DNA of 50,072 bases from Nitrospira sp. (lineage in GTDB: Bacteria; Nitrospirota; Nitrospiria; Nitrospirales; Nitrospiraceae), in contig JANDJG010000002.1 of assembly GCA_024331085.1 (NCBI GenBank), positions 1 through 50,072 of the forward strand. The letters run 5' to 3'. Position 1 is the stretch's first letter. Every line of letters starts with the position of its first letter. The position numbers and the translations under genes are program-made. Shown here in pieces: positions 35,419 to 42,971 of this stretch. Below the pieces are notes generated by a model. It had not been told where the DNA came from and ran no database searches. It worked only from the letters and a program-made list of their open reading frames with translations.

Positions 35419-35604
35419 GGATTTATGCTAGCGAGGGGATCTCGCAGGGTCAATAATGTCCCGTCAGCAACCGATGGAGAAAGCGACAAGCATCATCCGC
35501 CGTTGAACGGGAGGCGGGAGGATGGAATCGACAGAAGATGAGGGCTTAACCGGACATCATTTCAACATGCTCCCAGACACTTTCCGATCTTCCGCAAGCG
35601 CCGG

Positions 35605-35835
35605 TCAACGGGGCGGCTCGGCCTGGTTGCCGGTCCGGTTCCGCTCTTCTTGTTTCAAGTTTTCAAAGGCTTTGTCCGCGTGACCGCGAACCTGATCCGG
35701 CGTGACGGTCGGCGACGACGGCTTGGGTTGCTCGCCCGCGCAACCGACGAGTCCCGACAAGAGAACAAGCAGGCCGACCGCTCCAACGGCCAGGCTATCG
35801 TGAGATCGTTTCCGGAAAGCTCCCGTCTCGTTCAT
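35605..35835 (-). CDS. Small lipoprotein
   Basis: The 76-residue frame has a basic N-terminus, a hydrophobic run and the lipobox LVGC (SLAVGAVGLLVLLSGLVGCA), followed by a short Pro/Gln-rich tail with a helix (HADKAFENLKQEERNR). The pattern is that of small envelope lipoproteins. Function is unknown. The 186 bp between this gene and the previous one show nothing recognisable. Confidence 0.6.
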   Translation of the reverse strand: MNETGAFRKRSHDSLAVGAVGLLVLLSGLVGCAGEQPKPSSPTVTPDQVRGHADKAFENLKQEERNRTGNQAEPPR

Positions 35836-35995
35836 GCTCGTCCCCCTTCTTTTTTCATCGATCCGGCGCGGCGATCGCCCGATGTTCCAGAACGAACTGT
35901 TTCACCGGCAAGATTTCTGAGTCGACATCATACCTCTCGAGATGCCCGAAACGCCATGGTATTACCCCTATATCTAGCGTCTCGCTAGCATCTCG

Positions 35996-36024
35996 TTGAC
36001 TCACTGAATACACGGGAGTATTCT
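35996..36024 (+). promoter_or_regulatory. Predicted sigma-70 promoter of yqeY
   Basis: TTGACT (35996-36001), a 17-bp spacer and TATTCT (36019-36024). The start point would be near 36031, 35 nt before the ATG at 36066. Confidence 0.7.
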
Positions 36025-36065
36025 TCACCGCGAAGCCCACCTTTCCCTCAACGGACGAGGTTCCC

Positions 36066-36515
36066 ATGTCGTTGCGCGATCGTTTGGCCGAAGACCTGAA
36101 ACTCGCCATGAAGTCGAAGGATCAGCTTCGGATGGATGTCATCCGTTTAATCAAAGCGGCCATTTTGAACAAAGAGCTGGAGTTAAAAAAAGACCTGGAC
36201 GACGCCGAGATGAGTCGGCTCATGACGACGCTCATCAAGCAGCGCCGCGACTCCATCGCCCAGTACGAGCGGGCCGGTCGAACGGATTTGGCGGAGAAAG
36301 AACAAAAAGAAATCACCATCATCGAGACGTACCTCCCACAACCTCTGCCCATGGAAGAAATCGAACGTCTGATCGCCTCGGCGATTGAAGAGACAAACGC
36401 CCGGTCCCCCAAGGACATGGGCATCGTAATGAAGGCCGTCATGACCCGTCTTGCTGGTCGGGCCGTCGATGGGAAAATGGTCAGCGATCTGGTTCGCGCC
36501 AAACTGTCGACGTAG
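36066..36515 (+). CDS. yqeY: GatB/YqeY domain protein
   Basis: The 149-residue protein matches the stand-alone YqeY family: LRDRLAEDLKLAMKSKDQLR at the N-terminus, KQRRDSIAQYERAGRTDLAE, TIIETYLPQPLPMEEIERLI, and the C-terminal DMGIVMKAVMTRLAGRAVDG block shared with the tail of GatB. It is thought to bind tRNA in a way related to the tRNA-dependent amidotransferase, but its exact role is unsettled. It is monocistronic or followed by the hairpin pair downstream. Confidence 0.93.
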   Translation: MSLRDRLAEDLKLAMKSKDQLRMDVIRLIKAAILNKELELKKDLDDAEMSRLMTTLIKQRRDSIAQYERAGRTDLAEKEQKEITIIETYLPQPLPMEEIERLIASAIEETNARSPKDMGIVMKAVMTRLAGRAVDGKMVSDLVRAKLST

Positions 36516-36542
36516 CGTCTGCTATACTTACTACCCTGATCT

Positions 36543-36581
36543 GACAGGTGAGACCTGTCCGCCCGTCGGCGGACGCTTTTT
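36543..36581 (+). terminator. Overlapping hairpins with a rho-independent terminator
   Basis: Hairpin A is GACAGGT-GAG-ACCTGTC (36543-36559). Hairpin B is GTCCGCC-CGTC-GGCGGAC (36557-36574), followed by GC and five T at 36577-36581, a standard terminator. They share three bases, so they compete partly. A TATACT (36523-36528) just upstream could start a 70-nt leader to the response regulator gene at 36605. Confidence 0.7.
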
Positions 36582-36604
36582 CGGCATTCGATTAAAGACG
36601 ATCG

Positions 36605-37243
36605 ATGGCTATTCTCATCGTCGATGATTCCGCCGATCAGCAGCTTCTCCTGAGATCCGTCCTCACAAACGCCGGCCACTCCGACGTCCTAACGGCCGAG
36701 TCGGCGCAGGCGGCCTTTTCGATGTTGTCCCTCGACGCCGAGCAAGACCGTTCGCCCATCGACTTGATTCTCATGGACATCCTCATGCCGAATCTCAACG
36801 GCATCGACGCGTGCCGATTGATCAAACAGCGGAATCATCTTCGCGACATCCCGATCATCATGGTCACGGCCAAAAACAACCCGAACGACTTGAGCGAAGC
36901 GTTCTCGGCGGGAGCCATGGATTACATCTCCAAACCGGTCAACAGCGTCGAGTTGCTGGCGCGCGTAACGTCCGCCTTGACGCTCAAACGGGAAATGGAT
37001 TGCCGCAAAGAACGGGAGGCCGAGCTACGGCGCAGCAACGAGGAGCTGCAGCGGGCGCTTAAAGAAGTCAAAGTGCTCCGCGGCCTGATTCCCATCTGCG
37101 CGTCCTGCAAAAACATCCGCACCGACGATGGATTGTGGACGCGCATCGAAGAATATCTGAGCGAGCACTCCGAGGTTCAATTCAGCCACGGCCTCTGCCA
37201 GCCCTGTATCAAAAAGCTTTATCCTGGTGTTTGCCAGGACTAA
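36605..37243 (+). CDS. Response regulator with a C-terminal four-cysteine output
   Basis: The 212-residue protein has a CheY-like receiver (residues 1-125): acidic pair in ILIVDDSADQQLL, phospho-acceptor Asp in [13 protein letters not shown], Lys in DYISKPVNSVELL. A coiled coil (KREREAELRRSNEELQRAL) leads to the output LIPICASCKNIRTDDGLWTR with a Cys pair, a WTRIEEYLSEHSEVQFSHG helix and a second Cys pair in GLCQPCIKKLYP. This four-Cys tail is a known response-regulator ending of unknown activity and may bind zinc. The adjacent gene encodes a close relative with a GGDEF output. Confidence 0.88.
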   Translation: MAILIVDDSADQQLLLRSVLTNAGHSDVLTAESAQAAFSMLSLDAEQDRSPIDLILMDILMPNLNGIDACRLIKQRNHLRDIPIIMVTAKNNPNDLSEAFSAGAMDYISKPVNSVELLARVTSALTLKREMDCRKEREAELRRSNEELQRALKEVKVLRGLIPICASCKNIRTDDGLWTRIEEYLSEHSEVQFSHGLCQPCIKKLYPGVCQD

Positions 37244-37285
37244 TTGCTAGGATTCGACCCAACTCGGCATAAGAGCGTATTTCGC

Positions 37286-38290
37286 ATGAGTATCCTGATC
37301 GTTGACGACTCGCCGGACGACCGCGAGCTGCTCAAAACCATCCTCCTTTCGGCCGGCTATGAAGACGTCATCACGACCGACTCCGCCGCCGCCGCCTTCA
37401 AATACCTGGGGCTTGACGGAAGCAACGAGCCCCCCGGCCAGGTGAACCTCATCTTGATGGACATCCTCATGCCTCAAACCGGCGGAATCGAGGCCTGCCG
37501 CCGGATCAAAGCCGTCACACGGTACCGCGACACCCCTGTCATCATGATCACCGCCAAAACCGACCCGGCCGATCTCCAACAGGCTTTCGCCGCCGGCGCG
37601 ATGGATTACATCGCCAAGCCGATCAATAGAATCGAACTTCTGACAAGGGTACGATCCGTCCTGCGCCTGGTCCATGAAATCGAACGGCGACGCTCGCGCG
37701 AGCAGGAGCTGCTCGAAGTCATGCGCCAATTGCAGGAAGCCAACCAAATGCTCCTTCGCCTCTCTTGCTTGGACGGCTTGACGGGCATCACCAATCGCCG
37801 CCAATTCGACGACTTTCTGGACCAGGAATGGCGGCGGGCGGCGCGCGAGGCGACTCCGCTCTCCCTCATCATGTTCGACATCGACCAATTCAAAACCTAT
37901 AACGACACCAAAGGCCACATGGCCGGGGACGAGTGCCTCAAACGAGTCTCGGCCGCAGTCTCCAGCGCCGTGAATCGACCCGGTGACCTGGTCGCCCGCT
38001 ACGGAGGCGACGAATTCGCCATCGTGTTGCCGGGCACCTCCATTGAAGGCGCCGCGCAGGTGGCCGAGAACCTTCGCCGCCGGGTTGAGTGTCTCGGAAT
38101 CAAGAACGTCGACGGAGGACTGATTACCATCAGCGTCGGCTATGCCTGTCTGACCCCCACCAGGAACACCTCTCCCACTGATCTCATCAAAGCGGCCGAT
38201 CAGGCCCTCTATCAAGCCAAACAAGAGGGGCGTAATCGGATCCGACCGGCCGGCACCCTCTCGCTCGTGCGAGATTCCCACGGGAATTAG
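37286..38290 (+). CDS. Response regulator with GGDEF diguanylate cyclase output (PleD-like)
   Basis: The 334-residue protein has a receiver close to that of the previous gene ([14 protein letters not shown], phospho-acceptor Asp in [13 protein letters not shown], Lys in [13 protein letters not shown]), a coiled coil, and a full GGDEF domain. [20 protein letters not shown] opens it, and [14 protein letters not shown] has the intact GGDEF active-site motif. It should make c-di-GMP when phosphorylated. No EAL domain is attached. The ATG at 37286 is chosen because it begins the receiver; no strong ribosome-binding site is visible. A PilZ protein in this window is a possible receptor. Confidence 0.94.
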   Translation: MSILIVDDSPDDRELLKTILLSAGYEDVITTDSAAAAFKYLGLDGSNEPPGQVNLILMDILMPQTGGIEACRRIKAVTRYRDTPVIMITAKTDPADLQQAFAAGAMDYIAKPINRIELLTRVRSVLRLVHEIERRRSREQELLEVMRQLQEANQMLLRLSCLDGLTGITNRRQFDDFLDQEWRRAAREATPLSLIMFDIDQFKTYNDTKGHMAGDECLKRVSAAVSSAVNRPGDLVARYGGDEFAIVLPGTSIEGAAQVAENLRRRVECLGIKNVDGGLITISVGYACLTPTRNTSPTDLIKAADQALYQAKQEGRNRIRPAGTLSLVRDSHGN

Positions 38291-38473
38291 ACTCGTGTGA
38301 TAAGCGGTTCGAGGACTTCTTCTAGTGGAATCTCGACGACGTCTTGTGTAGAATGCCTTCGCGAATGCGAGCGCGACACCTCCCCGTTCTCCTGACCCAG
38401 GTTCCATGTTGCGCAATCAGGCGCAGCCAACCCTGCCGGTTTTGCGTGCTCGGTTCGCATCAGTGACAAGCGT

Positions 38474-38549
38474 GGGGGGCTAGCTCAGCTGGGAGAGCAC
38501 TACGTTCGCAACGTAGGGGTCGCGGGTTCGACTCCCGTGCCCTCCACCA
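38474..38549 (+). tRNA. tRNA-Ala(CGC)
   Basis: Acceptor GGGGGGC/GCCCTCC (one G-T), D arm GCTCAGCTGGGAGAGC, anticodon stem CTACG/CGTAG with loop TTCGCAA (anticodon CGC), T loop TTCGACT, discriminator A and encoded CCA at 38547-38549. Confidence 0.96.
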
Positions 38550-38739
38550 CTGCTCCTGCTCTCAGACTGCCTTGTTTTCTCACCGTCTCATCAAGTGAAT
38601 GAGTCTTGGCTCCTCTAGCTAGGAAAACGATGGACCGGTCGAGCCCACTTCCTGAGATGTGGCTTTCGAAGCCGCTAGAAATCACCTTCCCACGAAGATG
38701 GGAACACACCATGGAATGGATCTCCTTTGCCCATTACCC

Positions 38740-38766
38740 TCAAGTTCACCGGTGACTTGCCGATAG
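38740..38766 (+). promoter_or_regulatory. Sigma-28 (FliA)-like promoter
   Basis: TCAAGTTC (38740-38747), exactly 11 bp, then GCCGATAG (38759-38766). The flagellar sigma-28 consensus is TAAAGTTT-N11-GCCGATAA, so the match is 6/8 and 7/8 with correct spacing. It lies 49 bp before the ATG of the following gene. Confidence 0.6.
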
Positions 38767-38815
38767 GGGTGGTGAAACCGACAGACAGGCCGCGCTCTGC
38801 ATCAGGAGGACTCCC

Positions 38816-39781
38816 ATGCCGATCCAGCCCGTGCCCTTCCTTGACCTTTCTCAATCCCTTTCCCCTTCATCAGGTGGAATTGGGATAGGGCGCCGCAGCA
38901 CTCAGCTTGCCGCCATCATGGCCTCGAACAATCTGGGCGGGCAAGTGGCCGTGATGACAACTGAAGGGGACAGGGTGACATGGAATGCCACGCTGGTGCA
39001 AAATCTTGAAATGTTCAGCTATCACCGTACGGTCAGACAAGCAAGCGTGACTCTCGACATGAGCGCAAAGGAAACTCAGTATTTGCTCGAGCAGAAACTT
39101 GGGATGACTGTCGAGGGAAACCTCAACGAGCAAGAGGTCCATGACCTCTTAAGACTTTTTGAGAATGTGCTGAACCTGTTTCGAACGTTCGTCAGGGGAC
39201 GAGATGAAACCGCCTTGGACAAGGTGACCAAGTTAGCCGGTCGGTTCGACACGCTCTCAACCCTGTCAAGCCTCGATCTTAACGTGATGGTAGAACGATC
39301 GCTGACGATCCTCACGGCCCACAGAGCACCGGCAGAGCCAGAGCAAGCCCCCGCATCGGTAACCACTCCATCCCCAACAGCCGTTCGAGCAACCATCGAT
39401 TCCCTGTCCTCGACAACCACGACTGCATCGTTCCCTCCAGATTCAGAGGCATCCGCTGAGCGCTCGGTCTCCTCTGGTCCCACCGATGAAAGAAAAGAGG
39501 TTCGTCTTGCCGGACTGTTTTCGCTGGACAAGAGAGCGTTGGCGTTGGTTGATCGACTCGTAGAGACCTTAAAACATTCCTCGCTCGAACCGGACAAGCT
39601 TCGGAAATTCCTGCCCCGCCTCCTTGAGCAGGCTCGCGAAGACCTGAACAAAGAATTGAACCAAGATGTCGTTACCAAGCAGACACTGTCTGCTCACGAT
39701 GGTCCGCTTTTATCCAACCCCTTCTTGCTCACCACCCAGTCTGTTGAGCGAACGTCGCTGACCCTGTCCGTCCACACTTGA
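38816..39781 (+). CDS. Hypothetical protein, possibly motility-linked
   Basis: The 321-residue soluble protein has no signal or membrane segment. An N-terminal Ser/Gly-rich part is followed by a region of mixed strands and helices (VRQASVTLDMSAKETQYLLE and NEQEVHDLLRLFENVLNLFR), a disordered Ser/Thr/Pro stretch (about 168-235), and a helical C-terminus (LVDRLVETLKHSSLEPDKLR). The start has AGGAGG 8 nt upstream. I do not recognise the family. The sigma-28-like promoter is the best hint to a flagellar or chemotaxis link; no flagellar gene is visible nearby. Confidence 0.7.
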   Translation: MPIQPVPFLDLSQSLSPSSGGIGIGRRSTQLAAIMASNNLGGQVAVMTTEGDRVTWNATLVQNLEMFSYHRTVRQASVTLDMSAKETQYLLEQKLGMTVEGNLNEQEVHDLLRLFENVLNLFRTFVRGRDETALDKVTKLAGRFDTLSTLSSLDLNVMVERSLTILTAHRAPAEPEQAPASVTTPSPTAVRATIDSLSSTTTTASFPPDSEASAERSVSSGPTDERKEVRLAGLFSLDKRALALVDRLVETLKHSSLEPDKLRKFLPRLLEQAREDLNKELNQDVVTKQTLSAHDGPLLSNPFLLTTQSVERTSLTLSVHT

Positions 39782-40087
39782 CTAAAGCCACCACCCCTAC
39801 ACGGAATCCCACGGGTAGCCCCGCTGACCGCTCGCCCTCGCCAATTTTATCCCGAACATAGAGATCCAGGCTCAGCCCCTCGTTGCAGTCTCCTTACAAC
39901 CTGCACCGCTCTCCGACAATCGTGATTCCTTCCTTCTTGATTTAACAGCCGTCAATCACTCACTCCCCCTCCCTCAGACACTGGCTGAGAGGCTCTTGCC
40001 CGCGCCAGCACGTGCTCCGAACCTCGTGGTTTATCTTTCCTTCTAGATGACAACTCAAGCTTTGTTACCCTTACCCTGTCCGATCAC

Positions 40088-40106
40088 CTGTCAATCTTTT
40101 TGACAG
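40088..40106. promoter_or_regulatory. Palindromic putative enhancer site 1
   Basis: CTGTCAA and its complement TTGACAG flank a 5-bp centre (TCTTT). It shares the form CTGTYAA-N5-TTRACAG with the site at 40232-40250 and lies about 245 bp upstream of the sigma-54-like element. Confidence 0.5.
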
Positions 40107-40231
40107 CCTGATGGCGTCAGGAGGATCGACACCGACAAGCAACAACCAGCCATAATTGACAGATTCGGAGATCAACGGTCTCTGCCCACCATACAACAAT
40201 CTCTTCCCCCTTCTCATCTAGCGAGAACTCC

Positions 40232-40250
40232 CTGTTAAGTTTTTTAACAG
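40232..40250. promoter_or_regulatory. Palindromic putative enhancer site 2
   Basis: CTGTTAA and its complement TTAACAG flank GTTTT. It has the same length and spacer as site 1 and is about 100 bp upstream of the sigma-54-like element, a usual distance for an NtrC-type activator site. Confidence 0.5.
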
Positions 40251-40318
40251 CCGGAGAATGGTCATAAAACGAGCATAAAAAATCTCTTGAAAATAAAATG
40301 GTTACAGAATTTTTTCTA

Positions 40319-40356
40319 TGGCATGGCCTGTGCTTTTCCCCTGGCACAGCCATTGT
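40319..40356 (+). promoter_or_regulatory. Two overlapping sigma-54-like promoter candidates
   Basis: TGGCATG-GCCT-GTGC (40319-40333) keeps the invariant GG-N10-GC of RpoN promoters. TGGCACA-GCCA-TTGT (40342-40356) has the better -24 box and TTG, but GT in place of the -12 GC. Either would start transcription 165-190 nt before the VPLPA-CTERM gene. Confidence 0.5.
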
Positions 40357-40531
40357 CTGTGCGGCAGGCAGTTTAGCTACCCGAATGAGCAAAGAAGCCT
40401 CCTCCTAGTAAGAAGCGCTACGTTCGCGAGAGCACCTTGAACTTCAGGAGGCCTTTCAGTTAGAAGCTTGCCCAGCCGCTGCTACAGTGTCACGCAATGG
40501 AAAAGGCTTTAGGGACGAAAGGAGAAATCGT

Positions 40532-41296
40532 ATGAACAAAGCTGTGTTCGCGCTGTTCGCAGGTCTTTCACTCGCATTTGCAGCGCTCGGGACGGTAGCT
40601 TCCCCCGCCCACGCCGTTATCTATGATCTTTCGGCCGATTTTAGTTTCACCAACAATCCCAACGGCGTCTGGGCTTATGAGTACAATGGGAGTCCCCTAC
40701 CAGCCCAGAATCCGGTTGTAGGATCAGGGAACCCTTACCTCCTTGCCGCAGCCAACAATACCATGTTCGCGCCAGGTAACAATATGAACGTTCATAGCCC
40801 CATGGTTTTCAAGGCGGCAGTCAATGGGGGTGCCGTCAGCGGGTCAACGAATAACCACTTTTTGCAGGACGATATCCTCATCCATACCCCCAACTCGGGT
40901 CTTCCTCTCCTCATGACCTGGACTGCACCGGGCAATGGGGTGATCGATTTTACCGGTAGCATTTGGTACGCCCATGCCACGGTCTCTCGGATCAACACTG
41001 TCTCGGCTTCTTTGAGCAGCTCGCTCTTAGGCAATGCCACGATTTCACCGACGTCGCACGGCAACCGGAGCAATGCTTGGCAAGTGTCAGGAACAGGGTT
41101 GGCTGTCAGTACCGGGGATAAGCTCATCTTCTCGCTCCAAAAAGCCTCCGGCCAACAGTTCGGTTCGCTTAACGGAATTGCCATCCGGGTGGACTATACG
41201 CCGGCCGCCGCTGCCCCGGTGCCCTTGCCGGCGGCGGCCTATTTATTCGGAGCCGGATTGGTGGGCTTGGTTGGCTTCGCCCGTCGACGAGTCTAA
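40532..41296 (+). CDS. VPLPA-CTERM (PEP-CTERM-like) surface protein
   Basis: The 254-residue protein has a signal peptide (MNKAVFALFAGLSLAFAALG ... AHA) and a C-terminal sorting signal: VPLPAAAYLFGAGLVGLVGF followed by ARRRV, i.e. the V-P-L-P-A motif, a membrane helix and an Arg-rich tail. Exosortases recognise such tails and deliver the protein to the cell surface or extracellular matrix. The mature part is Asn/Ser/Gly-rich with many strands (NHFLQDDILIHTPNSGLPLL). The start has AAGGAG 8 nt upstream. No exosortase gene is in this window. A hairpin follows the stop. Confidence 0.88.
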   Translation: MNKAVFALFAGLSLAFAALGTVASPAHAVIYDLSADFSFTNNPNGVWAYEYNGSPLPAQNPVVGSGNPYLLAAANNTMFAPGNNMNVHSPMVFKAAVNGGAVSGSTNNHFLQDDILIHTPNSGLPLLMTWTAPGNGVIDFTGSIWYAHATVSRINTVSASLSSSLLGNATISPTSHGNRSNAWQVSGTGLAVSTGDKLIFSLQKASGQQFGSLNGIAIRVDYTPAAAAPVPLPAAAYLFGAGLVGLVGFARRRV

Positions 41297-41322
41297 TCAC
41301 ACCGGTCATCCGGTTCACAACG

Positions 41323-41356
41323 GGCAGGCCGTACGCTCACCGGCGCGCGGCCTGCC
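41323..41356 (+). terminator. Hairpin after the VPLPA-CTERM gene
   Basis: GGCAGGCCG pairs with CGGCCTGCC across a 16-nt loop, 26 bp after the stop. No T run follows. It probably ends or protects the transcript. Confidence 0.45.
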
Positions 41357-41473
41357 TCAGGCGCTCCGGCCCCTCAGGCAACAGCCACGACTTTGCCTTC
41401 GATCCTATGTGAAGGGTCCTCTGTGATGCTCATAATGGGAAGGACGTTTGCGACCGGAAGCCAACCGACCAGG

Positions 41474-41713
41474 CTAGTCCTTTGTTCCGGTCTCCTCTTG
41501 ATGATCCTTGGAATCCGGCTTTGAGAGGGAAGAAGAGGAGTGATCTTGGCTCTCAGACCGTTCACCGAATAACATCGCCGCCACGAGCAACTGAATTCCC
41601 ACCAGCAAGAAGAACAAAGCCCCGACGTCATACCCGATGTGTTCGGTGAGATAAAATCGTCTCGTGGCAAGCCCGATCGCCAACGCCGAGAGACCGAGCA
41701 GAACGATTCTCAT
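41474..41713 (-). CDS. Small two-helix membrane protein
   Basis: The 79-residue frame has two hydrophobic segments (RIVLLGLSALAIGLATR and YDVGALFFLLVGIQLLVAAM) and a Ser/Asp/Glu-rich C-terminal tail (SESQDHSSSSLSKPDSKDHQ). No family is recognised. Codon use fits the neighbours. The 259 bp between it and the M23 gene show nothing else. Confidence 0.55.
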   Translation of the reverse strand: MRIVLLGLSALAIGLATRRFYLTEHIGYDVGALFFLLVGIQLLVAAMLFGERSESQDHSSSSLSKPDSKDHQEETGTKD

Positions 41714-41972
41714 GGTCGGAGCCTCGCCTCTCTCCGTTTCGTTGCGACGTCTCTTTTACATATTTCCCATGCCACCATACCGAGGGTGTCGCTCACCCAT
41801 CACCGGGTCGTGATTCGTTTCCGATTTTGGAATTGCGCATTTTGGGAGCTCTTCAGTTTTGCGCTTGGACCCGGCAATTACAAACCGGCGACTTGAAACG
41901 TGCACCGCGCGAAACAGGCATCATCGGCTGTTTCATAGGAGTCGGAAACGGGTAAACAACGGCACAGCCTTG

Positions 41973-42971
41973 TTATGGAGCAAGCTCGCCCACGGCAGAA
42001 GGAACGTCGGTTATCGGAGCCGGGGTTGCCGACCCTACCCCGCCGCTGAACGGCAGTTCCAGCAACGCATAGGGATTGACGCGCGCGCCGTTGAGTTTGA
42101 CGCCCCAATGGAGATGAGGTCCGGTCGCACGGCCGGTCGCGCCCACCTTGCCGATGACCTGTCCGGCCCGCACCGCATCACCTTCCTTGACCAATATTTC
42201 CGACAGGTGGAAATACATGGAATAGAATCCCAGCCCATGATCCACATAGACGCCTTTGCCGGAGAAAATATGATCGACCGTCAGCCGTACGATGCCGTCG
42301 TTCGTCACCGCCACGTCGGTGCCGACGGGGGCTCCGATGTCCTCGCCGTTATGAGGGCTGCGGGCTTGGCCGTTCATGATTCTGACACTGCCGAAAATCC
42401 CGCTTCGTCTTCCGCTGACCGGCTCCGCAAAGCCCGATCGCCACAACCTGATCGGTGAATCGGCCGCCAGCGCCGTTTTGACCTGCTCTTGCTCCGCTTT
42501 CCAGCGCTGCAAGCTCCGTTCGTCAAGATCGACCTTGTCTTTGGGCAAGGTCAGCCGCTCGACGCGGAATTTCTCTTTCAGCACTTCCACATGATAGGTG
42601 AGCCGCCGACTGCCGCCCTTCTGCTCGATCTCGATCGCAAGCTCATGGGTTCCCGGTTTATCCTCCAGGTCGATGCCGAGCAGCCCGACAAACTCTTTCC
42701 GCTCATTCGGTCCGGTCTCGGGGAAAAATCTGACGGCTCTGCCCATGAACGTTCCACGAACCTCCAGCGACGTCTCGTCCGCCGGAACCTTCACGACGAG
42801 AATCTGGCCCTGTTTGCCTTTGTACCGTCCTCCATCGTCCGCAGGCGTGGAAGATGATCCCCACGCGGGACGATCCGTTACCGGATCGCCGATGGCAAAA
42901 ACGGCGACGACCAGCATCCACTTCCACAGGAGACACCGCTGTCCGACCGACGTCTTGACCGGCCGACTCAT
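41973..42971 (-). CDS. M23 family murein endopeptidase, coupled to pafA
   Basis: The 332-residue protein has a signal-like hydrophobic segment (LLWKWMLVVAVFAIGDPV), an N-terminal Ig-like or strand-rich domain (about 50-165), and a LytM/M23 domain with HNGEDIGAPVGTDV (zinc ligands His and Asp), YSMYFHLSEILVKEGDAVRA and GPHLHWGVKLNG (HxH). All ligands are present, so it should cut peptidoglycan cross-links in the periplasm. Its ATG overlaps the stop of pafA (TCAT at 42968-42971 on the plus strand), so it is the last gene of the proteasome operon and translationally coupled. Confidence 0.9.
   Translation of the reverse strand: MSRPVKTSVGQRCLLWKWMLVVAVFAIGDPVTDRPAWGSSSTPADDGGRYKGKQGQILVVKVPADETSLEVRGTFMGRAVRFFPETGPNERKEFVGLLGIDLEDKPGTHELAIEIEQKGGSRRLTYHVEVLKEKFRVERLTLPKDKVDLDERSLQRWKAEQEQVKTALAADSPIRLWRSGFAEPVSGRRSGIFGSVRIMNGQARSPHNGEDIGAPVGTDVAVTNDGIVRLTVDHIFSGKGVYVDHGLGFYSMYFHLSEILVKEGDAVRAGQVIGKVGATGRATGPHLHWGVKLNGARVNPYALLELPFSGGVGSATPAPITDVPSAVGELAP

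Larger units (their letters stand above)
39782..40531. other. 750-bp gene-free regulatory region before the VPLPA-CTERM gene
   Basis: No convincing gene lies here. The region is richer in A/T than its surroundings and contains the heptamer TTRACAG four times (39942, 40100, 40156 and 40244), two of them in full palindromes, followed by sigma-54-like elements near 40.33 kb. The remaining 5' untranslated part before 40532 shows only an AAGGAG ribosome-binding site. Confidence 0.6.

Noticed and set aside
38500..38712. Small minus-strand frame downstream of tRNA-Ala
   Set aside because: It begins past the tRNA and ends inside it; the apparent peptide (GVEPATPTLRT) is the antisense tRNA sequence often misannotated as protein.
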